A DNA stretch of 64,000 nucleotides from Pandoraea pulmonicola (GTDB lineage: Bacteria; Pseudomonadota; Gammaproteobacteria; Burkholderiales; Burkholderiaceae), in contig NZ_CP010310.2 in assembly GCF_000815105.2 (NCBI RefSeq), forward strand, positions 3,968,001 to 4,032,000, in the 5' to 3' direction. Below are positions 42,143 through 51,287 of the stretch, one piece after another. A program made the position numbers and the translations under genes. Position 1 is the first letter of the stretch; each line of letters begins with the position of its first letter. The notes below the pieces were generated by a model that had not been told where the DNA came from, ran no database searches, and saw only the letters and a program-made list of their open reading frames with translations.

Positions 42143-43482
42143 CGCTGTTTTTCCTCGAGACCACACCAGCCTGCGATGAAGAGCGCGAGCGTCTTCGTCA
42201 CCTGTTTGACGGACGCCAGATCGACGGATTCGTCATAGCCATGCGGCATGCGGCAACGAGGGCCGTAGACGATGGCGGGCGTGTCTGCGTAGAGTCCGAA
42301 GAACCGTGCGTCGGTCGCGGCGGACGTTGCGTGCTCGAGCAGCGGCTCACGAAATACCGCCTCATGTGCCTCGCGCAACACTGACTCAACCTCTTCTGAG
42401 TTTTCCAGTGCATACCCGTCCGCCATGAACCCGTGATAGATCACACGCGGCGGGTGATCCCGCAGGAATTCATCCGCTGCCGCAGCTTGCGCGATAAAGG
42501 CTTCGATCTCGGCTCGCGTGTCGGCCAGGCGCTGGCCTGGGTAGACGGCCACACGCATGTCGAAATTGCACCAGGCCGGCACGCTGGACGGCCAGTCGCC
42601 ACCGACGATCTTGCCCAGATTGAAGCGGATGGGGTGCGGATGGTCGCAGAAGTGTTTGTGGTGCACCTTGCGCTCATTCCAGCGGGTCTCCAGTGTCTTG
42701 AGACACTCGATCAAGTACATCGCCTTCTCGATCGCGTTGGCGCCGCCACCGGAGAAAGCCGCCGACGCGTGCTGCGGATCGCCATCTACCTGTACCTGGA
42801 ACCAGATCGGGCCGACCTGAGCCCGCAGCAGTTTGGGTTCGAGCGGCTCTGGAATGAAGGCGGCGTCCGCACGATATCCGCGGGCAAGGCAAGCCAGTGC
42901 GCCGTTACCGGTGCACTCTTCCTCGACGACGGATTGCAGGAACACGTCCGCTGCCGGCTGCAAACCGATACGACCCAAGGCATCCATGGCGGCGACACAG
43001 GCCAGCAGCCCAGCCTTCATGTCTCCGGCGCCACGTCCGTACATCCAGCCATTCACGATCTCGGCACCGTACGGGTCTTTTGTCCAGCGATCCGTCGGCC
43101 CCACGGGCACGACGTCGATGTGCCCGTTCATGATCAGCGAACGCCCCGTGCGTGTGCGGCTCCGATGCGTGCCGACGACATTGATCGCTTCGTCATAGGA
43201 CACGGCCACCGGCGAGAAGCCCGGCAGTTCGCGGATCTCGTCGACATCGATCTTCCAGGAGTCCACGTCGTAGCCACGGTGCCGGTAGACATCCGCCATG
43301 AAGGCCTGGGCCCTGGACTCCTCGCCACGCTGGGACGGGATCCTCACCAAGTTCGCAAGCAACTCCACCTGCGCATCGAAGCCGGCATCGACGGCGGCGC
43401 AGAGGTCTTCTTTCAGCTTTTCGATTTCTCCGAGGCGCATCAAGCGCCCCCCAGGACGGTCCCCGTTTCCTTTCACCTGCAT
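42139..43482 (-). CDS. M20-family amidohydrolase/deacylase (ArgE/DapE type)
   Basis: Zinc-dependent hydrolase of N-acyl amino acids, 447 residues from ATG 43482, preceded by GCGGAGCGGAC. Metal-site motifs: LIMNGHIDVVPVG (~119), GRGAGDMKAGLLA (~150), VVEEECTGNGAL (general-base Glu, ~186), and the C-terminal PHGYDESVDL His. The dimerisation domain lies between about 225 and 330. First gene of a three-gene operon with kinase and PLP enzyme, so it probably frees the amino compound from an acyl or peptide precursor. The exact substrate is not visible. A shared MocR motif lies 65 bases upstream. Confidence 0.88.
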   Translation of the reverse strand: MQVKGNGDRPGGRLMRLGEIEKLKEDLCAAVDAGFDAQVELLANLVRIPSQRGEESRAQAFMADVYRHRGYDVDSWKIDVDEIRELPGFSPVAVSYDEAINVVGTHRSRTRTGRSLIMNGHIDVVPVGPTDRWTKDPYGAEIVNGWMYGRGAGDMKAGLLACVAAMDALGRIGLQPAADVFLQSVVEEECTGNGALACLARGYRADAAFIPEPLEPKLLRAQVGPIWFQVQVDGDPQHASAAFSGGGANAIEKAMYLIECLKTLETRWNERKVHHKHFCDHPHPIRFNLGKIVGGDWPSSVPAWCNFDMRVAVYPGQRLADTRAEIEAFIAQAAAADEFLRDHPPRVIYHGFMADGYALENSEEVESVLREAHEAVFREPLLEHATSAATDARFFGLYADTPAIVYGPRCRMPHGYDESVDLASVKQVTKTLALFIAGWCGLEEKQR

Positions 43483-43785
43483 GTCCGCTCCGCGTATTCA
43501 CACACCCAAAGAGGACTTAATATTATTTTCTTTCCTAAATATCCTGTATAGCCACTCTGATGTTTTTCTTATGTACGGTCGAACCACCACGACCGCTTAT
43601 GGCGAGTCGTGAGGTCGGTACGTGAGCTTGAAATATCGTACTCACCCCAAAGCCCCGCCAGTCATGTTCCGTTCGTGAGACTTCCGAATACGGTGGACTG
43701 CCAGTTCCAGCCGCCACAGGGCGCCCCGTCAATTCGGCTCGCCCTGTAGATCTTCGTAGGTAGCCACCTCGCCTCGCGCCCCTCC
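43483..43785. other. intergenic region upstream of the deacylase operon
   Basis: About 300 bases. It holds the deacylase leader and AT-rich promoter zone (43510-43545), the TATAGCCAC motif at 43547-43555 shared with the MocR promoter region, and the tail of the next transporter. No gene or clear terminator is seen. Confidence 0.6.
43546..43556 (-). promoter_or_regulatory. candidate MocR half-site upstream of the deacylase operon
   Basis: GTATAGCCACT shares nine contiguous bases (TATAGCCAC) with the right arm of the palindrome between the MHS transporter and the MocR-type gene. It lies about 65 bases before the deacylase ATG, upstream of an AT-rich -10 zone. Confidence 0.45.
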
Positions 43786-45141
43786 TTATTTCGCCCCCAT
43801 CCGGAAGCGCGCGATCAGCAGCGTCGTCAGGCTGATCACCGCACCGACCATCAGGTACAGCCCGGGCGCCAGCTTGTTGCCCGTCGCCGCGATCAGCCAT
43901 GCCACGGCCAGCGGCGTGAAGCCACCGAAGATCGTCGTCCCGAGGTTGTAGCCGACGGCCATGCCCGTCGCGCGCGTTCTCGTCGGAAACAGTGACGACA
44001 TCAATGCCGGAATCGGCGCGAAATACACCGCCTTCAACGTGCCGACCCAGAGCATCACCACCATCATCGTCGCCAGCGATGCATGCGCATTCATGAACGC
44101 GAACGCCGGATACACCGTGCACAGGAACAGCACCCCGGCCGCCAGCATGATGCGGATGCGACCGACCTTGTCCGACCAGTGCCCCACAAACGGCGTGAGC
44201 GTCATGATGACAAAGCCCGTCACCAACGTCGCGATGAAGCCCTGCGACGGCGGCAAGCCCAGTTGCTTCGTGGCGTACGTCGGCATGTAGAGAATCATGT
44301 AGTTCGCCGTCGTCGTCAGAATCAGCGCGCCGATGGACACCAGCAGCCGAGACTTCTGCGTGGCAAGCACCTCCCACACCGGCGACTGGCCGTCTCCCGC
44401 CTGCGTCGACTTCTCGGCCTGCTTGCGCGCAACATCCTGTTCGAACGCTGGCGTCTCGTCCATGTATCGACGAATGTACAGACCGATCGGACCGACCAGC
44501 ATGCCGAACAGGAACGGAATCCGCCAGCCCCACGACTCCAGTTGCGGCTGCGTGAGCGCACCGGTAAGCACCGCCCCGAACGCCGATGCCAGCAACGTGC
44601 TCGCGCCCTGACTCGCAAACTGCCAGCTCGACATGAAGCCCGGCCGGTTCGGCACGTGCTCGACCAGGAACGCCGTCGAGCTCCCAAACTCCCCACCCGC
44701 CGAGAAGCCCTGCATCAGGCGCGACACGAAGATGCCGATCGGCGCCCAGACGCCGATCGCCGCATACGTCGGCATGAACGCAATCAACCCCGTACCCAGC
44801 GTCATCATCGCGATCGACAACATGAGCGACGCCCGGCGGCCCCGCCGATCGGCGTATGCACCCAGCACGAACGCCCCCAAGGGGCGCGCCAGATACGACA
44901 GCGCAAACGTGCCCAATGCCATCAGCAACGACACCGTCTCGTCATGCGCGGGAAAAAACAGCTTCGAGATCGTCACCGCGAAATAGCCGTAGACGATGAG
45001 GTCGTACCATTCGAGCGCATTACCGATGGACGTCGCGGCGATCAGCTTGTAGACGGGCACGTCGCCGCGTGCTCCATTCCTTTCCGTCGCGGATGCACCA
45101 TCCGCTTGGTCCGCCCTGGCGGCGGCAGCAGCACTGTTCAT
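43786..45141 (-). CDS. MFS transporter, MHS family (second copy)
   Basis: Proton symporter of the MHS group, 451 residues with twelve hydrophobic helices after a 30-residue cytoplasmic N-terminus. Seen: IGNALEWYDLIVYGYFAVTI, GAYADRRGRRASLML, RLMQGFSAGGEFGSSTAFLVE, and DETPAFEQDVARKQ in the central loop. It is not a recent duplicate of the other MHS gene in this window; the two differ throughout. Its start overlaps the preceding M20 hydrolase stop (ATGA), so it probably imports that enzyme's substrate. Confidence 0.9.
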   Translation of the reverse strand: MNSAAAAARADQADGASATERNGARGDVPVYKLIAATSIGNALEWYDLIVYGYFAVTISKLFFPAHDETVSLLMALGTFALSYLARPLGAFVLGAYADRRGRRASLMLSIAMMTLGTGLIAFMPTYAAIGVWAPIGIFVSRLMQGFSAGGEFGSSTAFLVEHVPNRPGFMSSWQFASQGASTLLASAFGAVLTGALTQPQLESWGWRIPFLFGMLVGPIGLYIRRYMDETPAFEQDVARKQAEKSTQAGDGQSPVWEVLATQKSRLLVSIGALILTTTANYMILYMPTYATKQLGLPPSQGFIATLVTGFVIMTLTPFVGHWSDKVGRIRIMLAAGVLFLCTVYPAFAFMNAHASLATMMVVMLWVGTLKAVYFAPIPALMSSLFPTRTRATGMAVGYNLGTTIFGGFTPLAVAWLIAATGNKLAPGLYLMVGAVISLTTLLIARFRMGAK

Positions 45142-46535
45142 TGCGGTTTCCCCTCTCTCAGGTCCACGTCCCCCAGATCCCAGAACAGCCCCGCCATGAT
45201 CTGCAACGCTTCACGCGCAACCGATCCCAGCAGATGTTCGTCCGGCGCATGCTGCGAGCACGCCGGGTACGAATGCGGCACCCACAGCGTCGGCAGCCCG
45301 AGCACATCGGCGAACACGTCGTTGGGCAACGTGCCGCCCAGGTTCGGCAGCAGGACCGGCGCCTTGCCGGTCGTCTCGCGCATCGACGCGAGCGCCCACA
45401 GCACCCACGGATCCTCCGGGTCGAGGCGCGTTGCCATCACACCGCGCTCGACTTCCACATCGATCATCGGGAACCCGTGTGCATCGAGATGCGCGCGCAC
45501 GATCTCGCCCAGTCGCTCCCAGTCCGTGCCGACCACGAAGCGAATCTGCATGTGCGCATAGGCATAGGGCGGAATCGCGTTCACCGGCTTCTCGGGATTG
45601 CCTGTCTTGAACGCCAGCACTTCGATGTTGTTCCACCCGATCACGCGCTCGGTCGGCGTCAGGCCCGGCTCGCCGTAATCGACGTCGACCTCGGGATCGT
45701 TCGGGCCGCCGCCCACGTCGAGACCGGCCAGCGCACGGCGCACCGATGCCGGCAACTCAGGCGGACGCAGACCCTCGATGAGGATCTTGCCGTTGCCGTC
45801 GACCATCGACGCAATCGCATTCGCCAGCACAATGCCCGGGTTGCGCAGCAACCCGCCCCAGTTGCCGGAGTGATGCCCGCCTTCGCGCAGATTCAGACTC
45901 AGTTTGAAATTGACGAGACCGCGCGAGCCGAGGAACACCGTCGGACGGGACGCCGCCAGCCGCGGGCCGTCGGACGCGATGAGCACGTCGGCGCGCAATT
46001 CATCGCGCAACTGCTCGCAGATCGCATGCAGCCCGGGCGAACCCATCTCCTCGCCCATCTCGACGATCATCTTGACGTTGTAGCCAAGCTTGCCGCCCCG
46101 CGCCGCCAGCACTTCCGCCAGCGCCGTCAGGTTGATCGTGTGCTGCCCCTTGTTGTCGGCGGTGCCACGGCCGTACCAGCGGTCGCCCTCCACCACGATC
46201 TCCCACGGCTCGAGGCCGTCGCGCCATTGCGCGTCGTAGCCGCGCACCACGTCGCCGTGTCCGTAGGTCAGCACCGTCGGCAGGTCGTCGCCTTCGTGGC
46301 GCTGTGCGATGAGGAACGGCCCGCCGCCCGGCACGGGATTGGGCACGATGCGGGACGTGAAACCCAGCGCCGCGAGGGCGGGCGTCATCTCGTCGGCGAG
46401 ATAGGCTTGAAGTATGTCGCCGCTGTCCGTCTCCTGACTCTCGGTCCTGTAGGCGACGCGGCGGTTGAGGGTTTCGAGAAACGCACCCGAATCGTACTGG
46501 GCGGTGGCTTGGGAAATCGCTGCACTACGGGTCAC
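45138..46535 (-). CDS. M20-family peptidase/deacylase
   Basis: Zinc-dependent hydrolase of the M20 clan, 465 residues. GTG 46535 (VTRSAAISQATAQ) is chosen because GGAGA lies six bases before it; a GTG ten codons earlier lacks a site. Metal and catalytic motifs: TYGHGDVVRGYD, GRGTADNKGQHTIN, EMGEEMGSPGL, and GGTLPNDVF with HSYPACSQHAPDEH near the C-terminus. Members of this branch act on dipeptides, N-acyl amino acids or carbamoyl compounds. It is coupled to the MHS transporter and divergent from a LysR gene, forming a small uptake-and-hydrolysis unit. Confidence 0.88.
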   Translation of the reverse strand: MTRSAAISQATAQYDSGAFLETLNRRVAYRTESQETDSGDILQAYLADEMTPALAALGFTSRIVPNPVPGGGPFLIAQRHEGDDLPTVLTYGHGDVVRGYDAQWRDGLEPWEIVVEGDRWYGRGTADNKGQHTINLTALAEVLAARGGKLGYNVKMIVEMGEEMGSPGLHAICEQLRDELRADVLIASDGPRLAASRPTVFLGSRGLVNFKLSLNLREGGHHSGNWGGLLRNPGIVLANAIASMVDGNGKILIEGLRPPELPASVRRALAGLDVGGGPNDPEVDVDYGEPGLTPTERVIGWNNIEVLAFKTGNPEKPVNAIPPYAYAHMQIRFVVGTDWERLGEIVRAHLDAHGFPMIDVEVERGVMATRLDPEDPWVLWALASMRETTGKAPVLLPNLGGTLPNDVFADVLGLPTLWVPHSYPACSQHAPDEHLLGSVAREALQIMAGLFWDLGDVDLREGKPQ

Positions 46536-46785
46536 GGCATGTCTCCAGATGGCTTGTGAGGGCACGGCTGCCGGTCTTGCTCATCACTGCGACGCGTGTC
46601 GGTGGCACGCTGCGGCACAACCGTTCAGGCCATTCTAGGAGCGGGTGTTTTTGACAACAATGATAATATTTCGAAGGTTTCATTGCCGTTTCGGCAAAGC
46701 AGGAATGCCGCCGGAACGCCGCTTTCGCGCCGTCACACACCGGTTGCACACCCCTTTACACGCCATTGCACGCTCAACCACCGCC

Positions 46786-47703
46786 ATGCAAACTCACGCC
46801 CTGCGCTACTTTCTCGAAGTCGCCCGCACCGGTTCGCTCAGCCGCGCGTCGGAACGGCTGCATGTCGCGGTGTCCGCGCTCAGCCGTCAAATTGCGAAAC
46901 TGGAAGAGGATCTGGGCACGCCGCTGTTCGAGCGACGTCCGCGCGGCATGGTGTTGAGCGAGGCCGGAGAATTGCTCGCGGACCATGCGCGCCGGGTGCT
47001 GCTCGATACCCAGCGGGTCACTTCGGAAATCCGCGGCCTCTCCGAAGTGGGACGCGCCACGATTCGTGTGGCCGGCGCCGAAGGCGTGGCCCGCGAATTT
47101 CTGCCGCAGGTGTTCGCTCGCTTTCGCGAGGCCTATCCCGGCGCGCACTTTCTGCTCGACGTCGTATCGCCTCCCGACGCCACCGCGCGTGTGCGGGACG
47201 GCGAAGCGGACATCGCCGTGTGCTTCAGCGTGGCGCCGGAAAAAGGCGTCCAGGTGGTGCACACGCAACCGGCGCCGATCTACGCGTTGATGGCCAAGCG
47301 CCATCCGCTGGCGAAGCGCCGCGACATCGCGCTCGCCGACCTGCTCCCCTACCCGCTTGCGCTATCGAACGCCGGCGTGACCATCCGGCAGATGTTCGAT
47401 TTGTGTTGCACGCTGGAAGGCCTGCTGTTCGAGCCGGTGTTCATCAGCAACTATCACGCAGCGCTGCACAGCTTCGTGCGCTCCGGACACGCCGTCACGC
47501 TCACGGGCTTGCTGACGGTGCGCAGCCGGCTCGCGCCCGAGGGCCTTGTCGCCATCCCGATCCGCAATCCGGCGCTGCACCAGCGCTCGCTGCAAGTGCA
47601 GACCATGGCCGGACGCACCTTGCCCGCCCCCGTCGAAGCCTTCCTCGGCCTGCTCATCGACGCCATCCGGGCGCCGGAAATCCTCGACGAGCCGTCCACC
47701 TGA
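46786..47703 (+). CDS. LysR-family transcriptional regulator
   Basis: Regulator with N-terminal winged HTH and C-terminal periplasmic-binding-like ligand domain; 305 residues from ATG 46786 (MQTHALRYFLEVARTG). HTH: GSLSRASERLHVAVSALSRQ with FERRPRGMVLSEAGELL. The effector domain begins near 90 (TIRVAGAEGVAREFLPQV). The divergent position relative to the M20 hydrolase-transporter pair, with 250 bases between them, makes it the likely activator of that pair. I could not fix a T-N11-A site. The open frame extends upstream, but the added residues are not LysR-like. Confidence 0.92.
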   Translation: MQTHALRYFLEVARTGSLSRASERLHVAVSALSRQIAKLEEDLGTPLFERRPRGMVLSEAGELLADHARRVLLDTQRVTSEIRGLSEVGRATIRVAGAEGVAREFLPQVFARFREAYPGAHFLLDVVSPPDATARVRDGEADIAVCFSVAPEKGVQVVHTQPAPIYALMAKRHPLAKRRDIALADLLPYPLALSNAGVTIRQMFDLCCTLEGLLFEPVFISNYHAALHSFVRSGHAVTLTGLLTVRSRLAPEGLVAIPIRNPALHQRSLQVQTMAGRTLPAPVEAFLGLLIDAIRAPEILDEPST

Positions 47704-47727
47704 CGGCGTCGCGCCCCGCCTCCTGCA

Positions 47728-49185
47728 TCACGCCCCCGGCGGAGGCGGTGTCGCGGAAACGGCCCGGGTCTGGGCGTCGTCGCCATCGTCGTTGGCTATC
47801 TGCTCGCGGTCGGTCAATTGGCCGAAGATCCACGACGAACAGCAGGTGATGAAGCCGACGCACGCGAACGTCGCCCGGAACGCCGGCAGTGCCCCCACGC
47901 CGGTGTTCTCACCGAACGCGCCCGTGAACGTCACGAGCAGCGCGCCGCCGACGGTCAGGCCGAAGCTCATCGCCAGCATCTGCACGAGCGAGAACAGGCT
48001 GTTGCCGCCGCTCGCGTCGTCCGGGTTGAGGTCCTTGAGCGTGAGCGTGTTCATCGCCGTGAACTGGATCGAGTTGATACCGCCCAGAATGCCCAGTTGA
48101 ACGATCAACAGCGGTACCGGATAGCCCGGCGTGACGAGCGCGAAGCTCGCGATCACACAGCCCGCGAGAATCGTGTTCCACACGAGCACAGGCCGATAGC
48201 CATGGCGGATGACGAGATACGTCGCCAGACGCTTGGCGAGGATGCCCGTGATCGTGATCGGCAACATCAGCAGCCCCGCCTCGAACGCCGTGTACCCCAG
48301 GCTTACCTGCAGCAGCAGCGGCACGAGATACGGCACGGCCGCAATGCCGATGCGGGCGAACAGATTGCCCAGCAGCCCGACGCTGAACGTATGCACGCGA
48401 AACATCGCCAGCGAGAACAGCGGCTGCGGCGTACGGTTCGCATAGAGGCCGTAGGCGACGAACCCGGCGAAGCCCACGACCAGCAACACCAGCATCAGCG
48501 CGTGCGCGCCCGCCATATCGGCGTGGCGATCCAGCGCCAGCGACGTCGCCACCATCCCCACGCTCAGCAGCAAGTACCCCTTGACGTCGAACGACGTCGG
48601 GTGCGGCGCCCGTGCGTTGATCAGGAAAAAACGAGCCGCCACGCAGCCCAGCAGGCCGACGGGCACATTGATGAGGAACACCCAATGCCACGAGGCGACC
48701 TTGACGAACCAGCCGCCCAGCGTCGGCCCGATCAGCGGTCCGATCATGCCGGGCACCGCCACGAACGCCAGCGCCTGCAGATACTGCTCGCGAGGGAAGG
48801 TGCGCAGCACCGCGAGGCGGCCAACCGGCAGCAGCATCGCGCCGCCGAAGCCCTGCACCACGCGCCAGAGAACCAGCGCGTCGAGCGTGCTGGAATACGC
48901 GCACATCGCCGAGCCGACGGAGAAGATCGTCAGCGCGCTGGAGAACACCACACGCGTGCCCAGGCGATCGGCGAGCCATCCCGAGAGCGGGATCGTCACC
49001 GCCATCGTCAGCGCATAGGCAATGACGACCGCCTGCATGTGCAGCGGCGACTGCCCGAGGTCGCGCGCCATCGCCGGCAACGCCGTGTTGACGATCGTCG
49101 AGTCCAGCGTCTGCATGAAGAAGCCGACGGAGACCACGAACAGCATCGCTTTCTGCCGCCACGCGGCCGGATTGGGTGAGGTCAT
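47728..49185 (-). CDS. DHA2-family MFS efflux transporter
   Basis: Drug:H+ antiporter-2 family, 485 residues, with about 13-14 hydrophobic helices. Seen: MQTLDSTIVNTALPAMARDL (the DHA2 motif D1), GWLADRLGTRVVFSSAL (motif A), RVVQGFGGAMLLPVGRLAVL (motif B) and AVPGMIGPLIGPTLGGWFV (motif C). It resembles MdtD-type proteins more than EmrB, and no membrane-fusion partner is adjacent. It is convergent with the LysR gene (24 bases apart) and downstream of prpE, separated from it by a strong hairpin. Substrate unknown. Confidence 0.88.
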   Translation of the reverse strand: MTSPNPAAWRQKAMLFVVSVGFFMQTLDSTIVNTALPAMARDLGQSPLHMQAVVIAYALTMAVTIPLSGWLADRLGTRVVFSSALTIFSVGSAMCAYSSTLDALVLWRVVQGFGGAMLLPVGRLAVLRTFPREQYLQALAFVAVPGMIGPLIGPTLGGWFVKVASWHWVFLINVPVGLLGCVAARFFLINARAPHPTSFDVKGYLLLSVGMVATSLALDRHADMAGAHALMLVLLVVGFAGFVAYGLYANRTPQPLFSLAMFRVHTFSVGLLGNLFARIGIAAVPYLVPLLLQVSLGYTAFEAGLLMLPITITGILAKRLATYLVIRHGYRPVLVWNTILAGCVIASFALVTPGYPVPLLIVQLGILGGINSIQFTAMNTLTLKDLNPDDASGGNSLFSLVQMLAMSFGLTVGGALLVTFTGAFGENTGVGALPAFRATFACVGFITCCSSWIFGQLTDREQIANDDGDDAQTRAVSATPPPPGA

Positions 49186-49312
49186 GTGTCGATGATCGGT
49201 GAGAATCGGTGAGCCATGCGCTTACATCCGCGATATGCGGATCATACCGGCCAACCACGACTGCGCACCACCGGCCGTCGTTGACAGGCCGCGCCCCGTC
49301 CCTCCCAATGCA

Positions 49313-49347
49313 ATGCGGCGCAGTCGGGAGACCCGGCTGCGCCGCAT
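49313..49347. terminator. strong hairpin between prpE and the DHA2 gene
   Basis: ATGCGGCGCAG-T-CGGG-AGA-CCCG-G-CTGCGCCGCAT folds into 16 consecutive pairs (one G-U on the RNA) with a three-base loop. No T tract follows on either strand. It probably ends or stabilises the prpE message. Confidence 0.6.
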
Positions 49348-49385
49348 CCGCTTCGCGGTGGACGTTCGATGAACCGCGCCCCCGG

Positions 49386-51287
49386 CTAGTTTCCCTTCAC
49401 CGCGTTGCGCACCTGTTCGAGCGCGGCCGGGTCTTCGAGCGTGATCAGGTCGCCGGTCTCGCGGCCCTCGCAGATGGCCTGGATCGCGCGGCGCAGCAGC
49501 TTGCCCGAGCGCGTCTTGGGCAACATCGTGACGAAGAACACCCGCGACGGACGCGCCACCGCGCCCAACTGCTTGTCCACCGTCTTCATCACGTCGCCCT
49601 CGAGCGCGAGCCGCGCCTCGGGCGTTGCCGCCAGTTCCGGCTGGCGCAGCACGGCGAACGCGATGGCCACCTGGCCCTTGAGCGCATCCTGCGCGCCGAT
49701 GACGGCCACTTCCGCCACCGCCGGATGGCTCGCGATGCTCTCCTCGATCTCGCGCGAACCAAGCCGGTGACCGGCCACGTTGATGACGTCGTCGGTGCGG
49801 CCAAGGATGAAGTAGTACCCGTCGTCGTCGCGAACGCCCCAGTCGAAGCTCGAATACAGCGTACGCCCGGGCACCGTCTGCCAATACGTCTTGACGAAGC
49901 GGGCGTCGTCGCCCCAGAGGGTGCTCATGCATCCCGGCGGCAGCGGCCCCTCGATGGCCAACACGCCCTTCTGGTTCGGCCCGCAGTCCTTGCCCGTCGC
50001 TTCGTCGATGAGCTTCACGTCGTAGCCATACACGGCCTTGCCTGGCGAGCCGAGCTTGCTCTCGAGGACTTCCACGCCGCGCGCCATGCCCAGAATCGGC
50101 CAGCCCGTCTCCGTCTGCCAGTAGTTGTCGACAACCGGCTTGCCCACGCCATCGGTAAGCCAGCGCGCCGTCGGCTCGTCGAGCGGTTCGCCCGCGAGGA
50201 AGATCAATCGCAGCGACGACAGGTCGTATCGCGTGAGATACGCTGGGTCCTGCTTCTTGAGCACGCGAATGGCCGTCGGCGCGGTAAAGAGTTGCGTCAC
50301 CTTGTACTTTTCGACGATACGCCACCAGATGCCGCCATCGGGACGAATCGGCGTGCCCTCGTACATCACGGTGGCGATTCCCGCGAGCAGCGGCGCGTAG
50401 ACGATATAGCTGTGCCCGACCACCCAGCCGATGTCCGACGCACAGAACATCGTGTCGCCCGGCTTCGCGCAGAAGATGTGCTGCATGGACGACGCCAGCG
50501 CGACCGCATAGCCGCCCGTGTCGCGCTGTACGCCCTTGGGCTTGCCCGTCGTGCCGGAGGTGTAGAGCACGTAGGATGGCTCGCTCGATTCGAGCCATTC
50601 GCAAGGGATGAAGGCGTCGAGATGCTGCTCGCGCAACGGCGCGTAATCCACGTCCCGGCCCGCGACGCGGGGCATCGGCGCGAGCCCGCGGTCGATCAGC
50701 AGCACACTCGACGGCTTGTGCTGCGCAAGCTCGATGCCCTCGTCGAGCAACGGCTTGTAGGGAACGACCTTGCCGTTGCGCGAGCCCGCGTCGGCCGAAA
50801 CGATGACCTTGGGCTGGGCGTCGTCGATGCGAGCCGCCAGGTTGACCGAGGCGAATCCGCCGAACACCACCGAATGGATCGCGCCGAGCCGCGTGCATGC
50901 CAGCATCGCGAACAGGGCTTCGGGCACCATCGGCATATAGATCAGTACCCGCTCGCCGCGCGCGACGCCCAACGACTGCAGCGACGCGGCCATGCGATTC
51001 ACTTCCGCCGACAGCTCGTCGTAGGTGTAGACGCGCTCCTGCTCCGTCTCCGTCGACACCCAGATCAGCGCGTTCTGCGTGCCTCGCGACGGCAGGTGAC
51101 GATCCACCGCGTTGTGGCAAAGGTTGGTGCGCCCACCCACGAACCAGCGCGCGAATGGCGGCTTGTCGTAGTCCAGCACTCGCGTGAATGGCGTCTCCCA
51201 ATCGATCAGCCGGGCCTGCTCCTCCCAGAACGCCTCGCGCGAATCGGGGGCGATCGAACGGGCGTGAAACGACGCATACGAAGTCAT
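49386..51287 (-). CDS. prpE: propionyl-CoA synthetase (propionate-CoA ligase)
   Basis: Activates propionate to propionyl-CoA; 633 residues, the PrpE length. Adenylate-forming motifs: YVLYTSGTTGKPKGVQRDTG (~237), YWQTETGWPIL, YYFILGRTDDVINVAGHRLG (~490) and the acetylation-regulated Lys in PKTRSGKLLRRAIQ (~599). The N-terminal segment SREAFWEEQARLIDWETPF is typical of PrpE rather than acetyl-CoA synthetase. The start ATG 51287 has AGGAGACACC before it. No prpB, prpC or prpD lies nearby, so it acts apart from a methylcitrate operon here. Confidence 0.93.
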   Translation of the reverse strand: MTSYASFHARSIAPDSREAFWEEQARLIDWETPFTRVLDYDKPPFARWFVGGRTNLCHNAVDRHLPSRGTQNALIWVSTETEQERVYTYDELSAEVNRMAASLQSLGVARGERVLIYMPMVPEALFAMLACTRLGAIHSVVFGGFASVNLAARIDDAQPKVIVSADAGSRNGKVVPYKPLLDEGIELAQHKPSSVLLIDRGLAPMPRVAGRDVDYAPLREQHLDAFIPCEWLESSEPSYVLYTSGTTGKPKGVQRDTGGYAVALASSMQHIFCAKPGDTMFCASDIGWVVGHSYIVYAPLLAGIATVMYEGTPIRPDGGIWWRIVEKYKVTQLFTAPTAIRVLKKQDPAYLTRYDLSSLRLIFLAGEPLDEPTARWLTDGVGKPVVDNYWQTETGWPILGMARGVEVLESKLGSPGKAVYGYDVKLIDEATGKDCGPNQKGVLAIEGPLPPGCMSTLWGDDARFVKTYWQTVPGRTLYSSFDWGVRDDDGYYFILGRTDDVINVAGHRLGSREIEESIASHPAVAEVAVIGAQDALKGQVAIAFAVLRQPELAATPEARLALEGDVMKTVDKQLGAVARPSRVFFVTMLPKTRSGKLLRRAIQAICEGRETGDLITLEDPAALEQVRNAVKGN

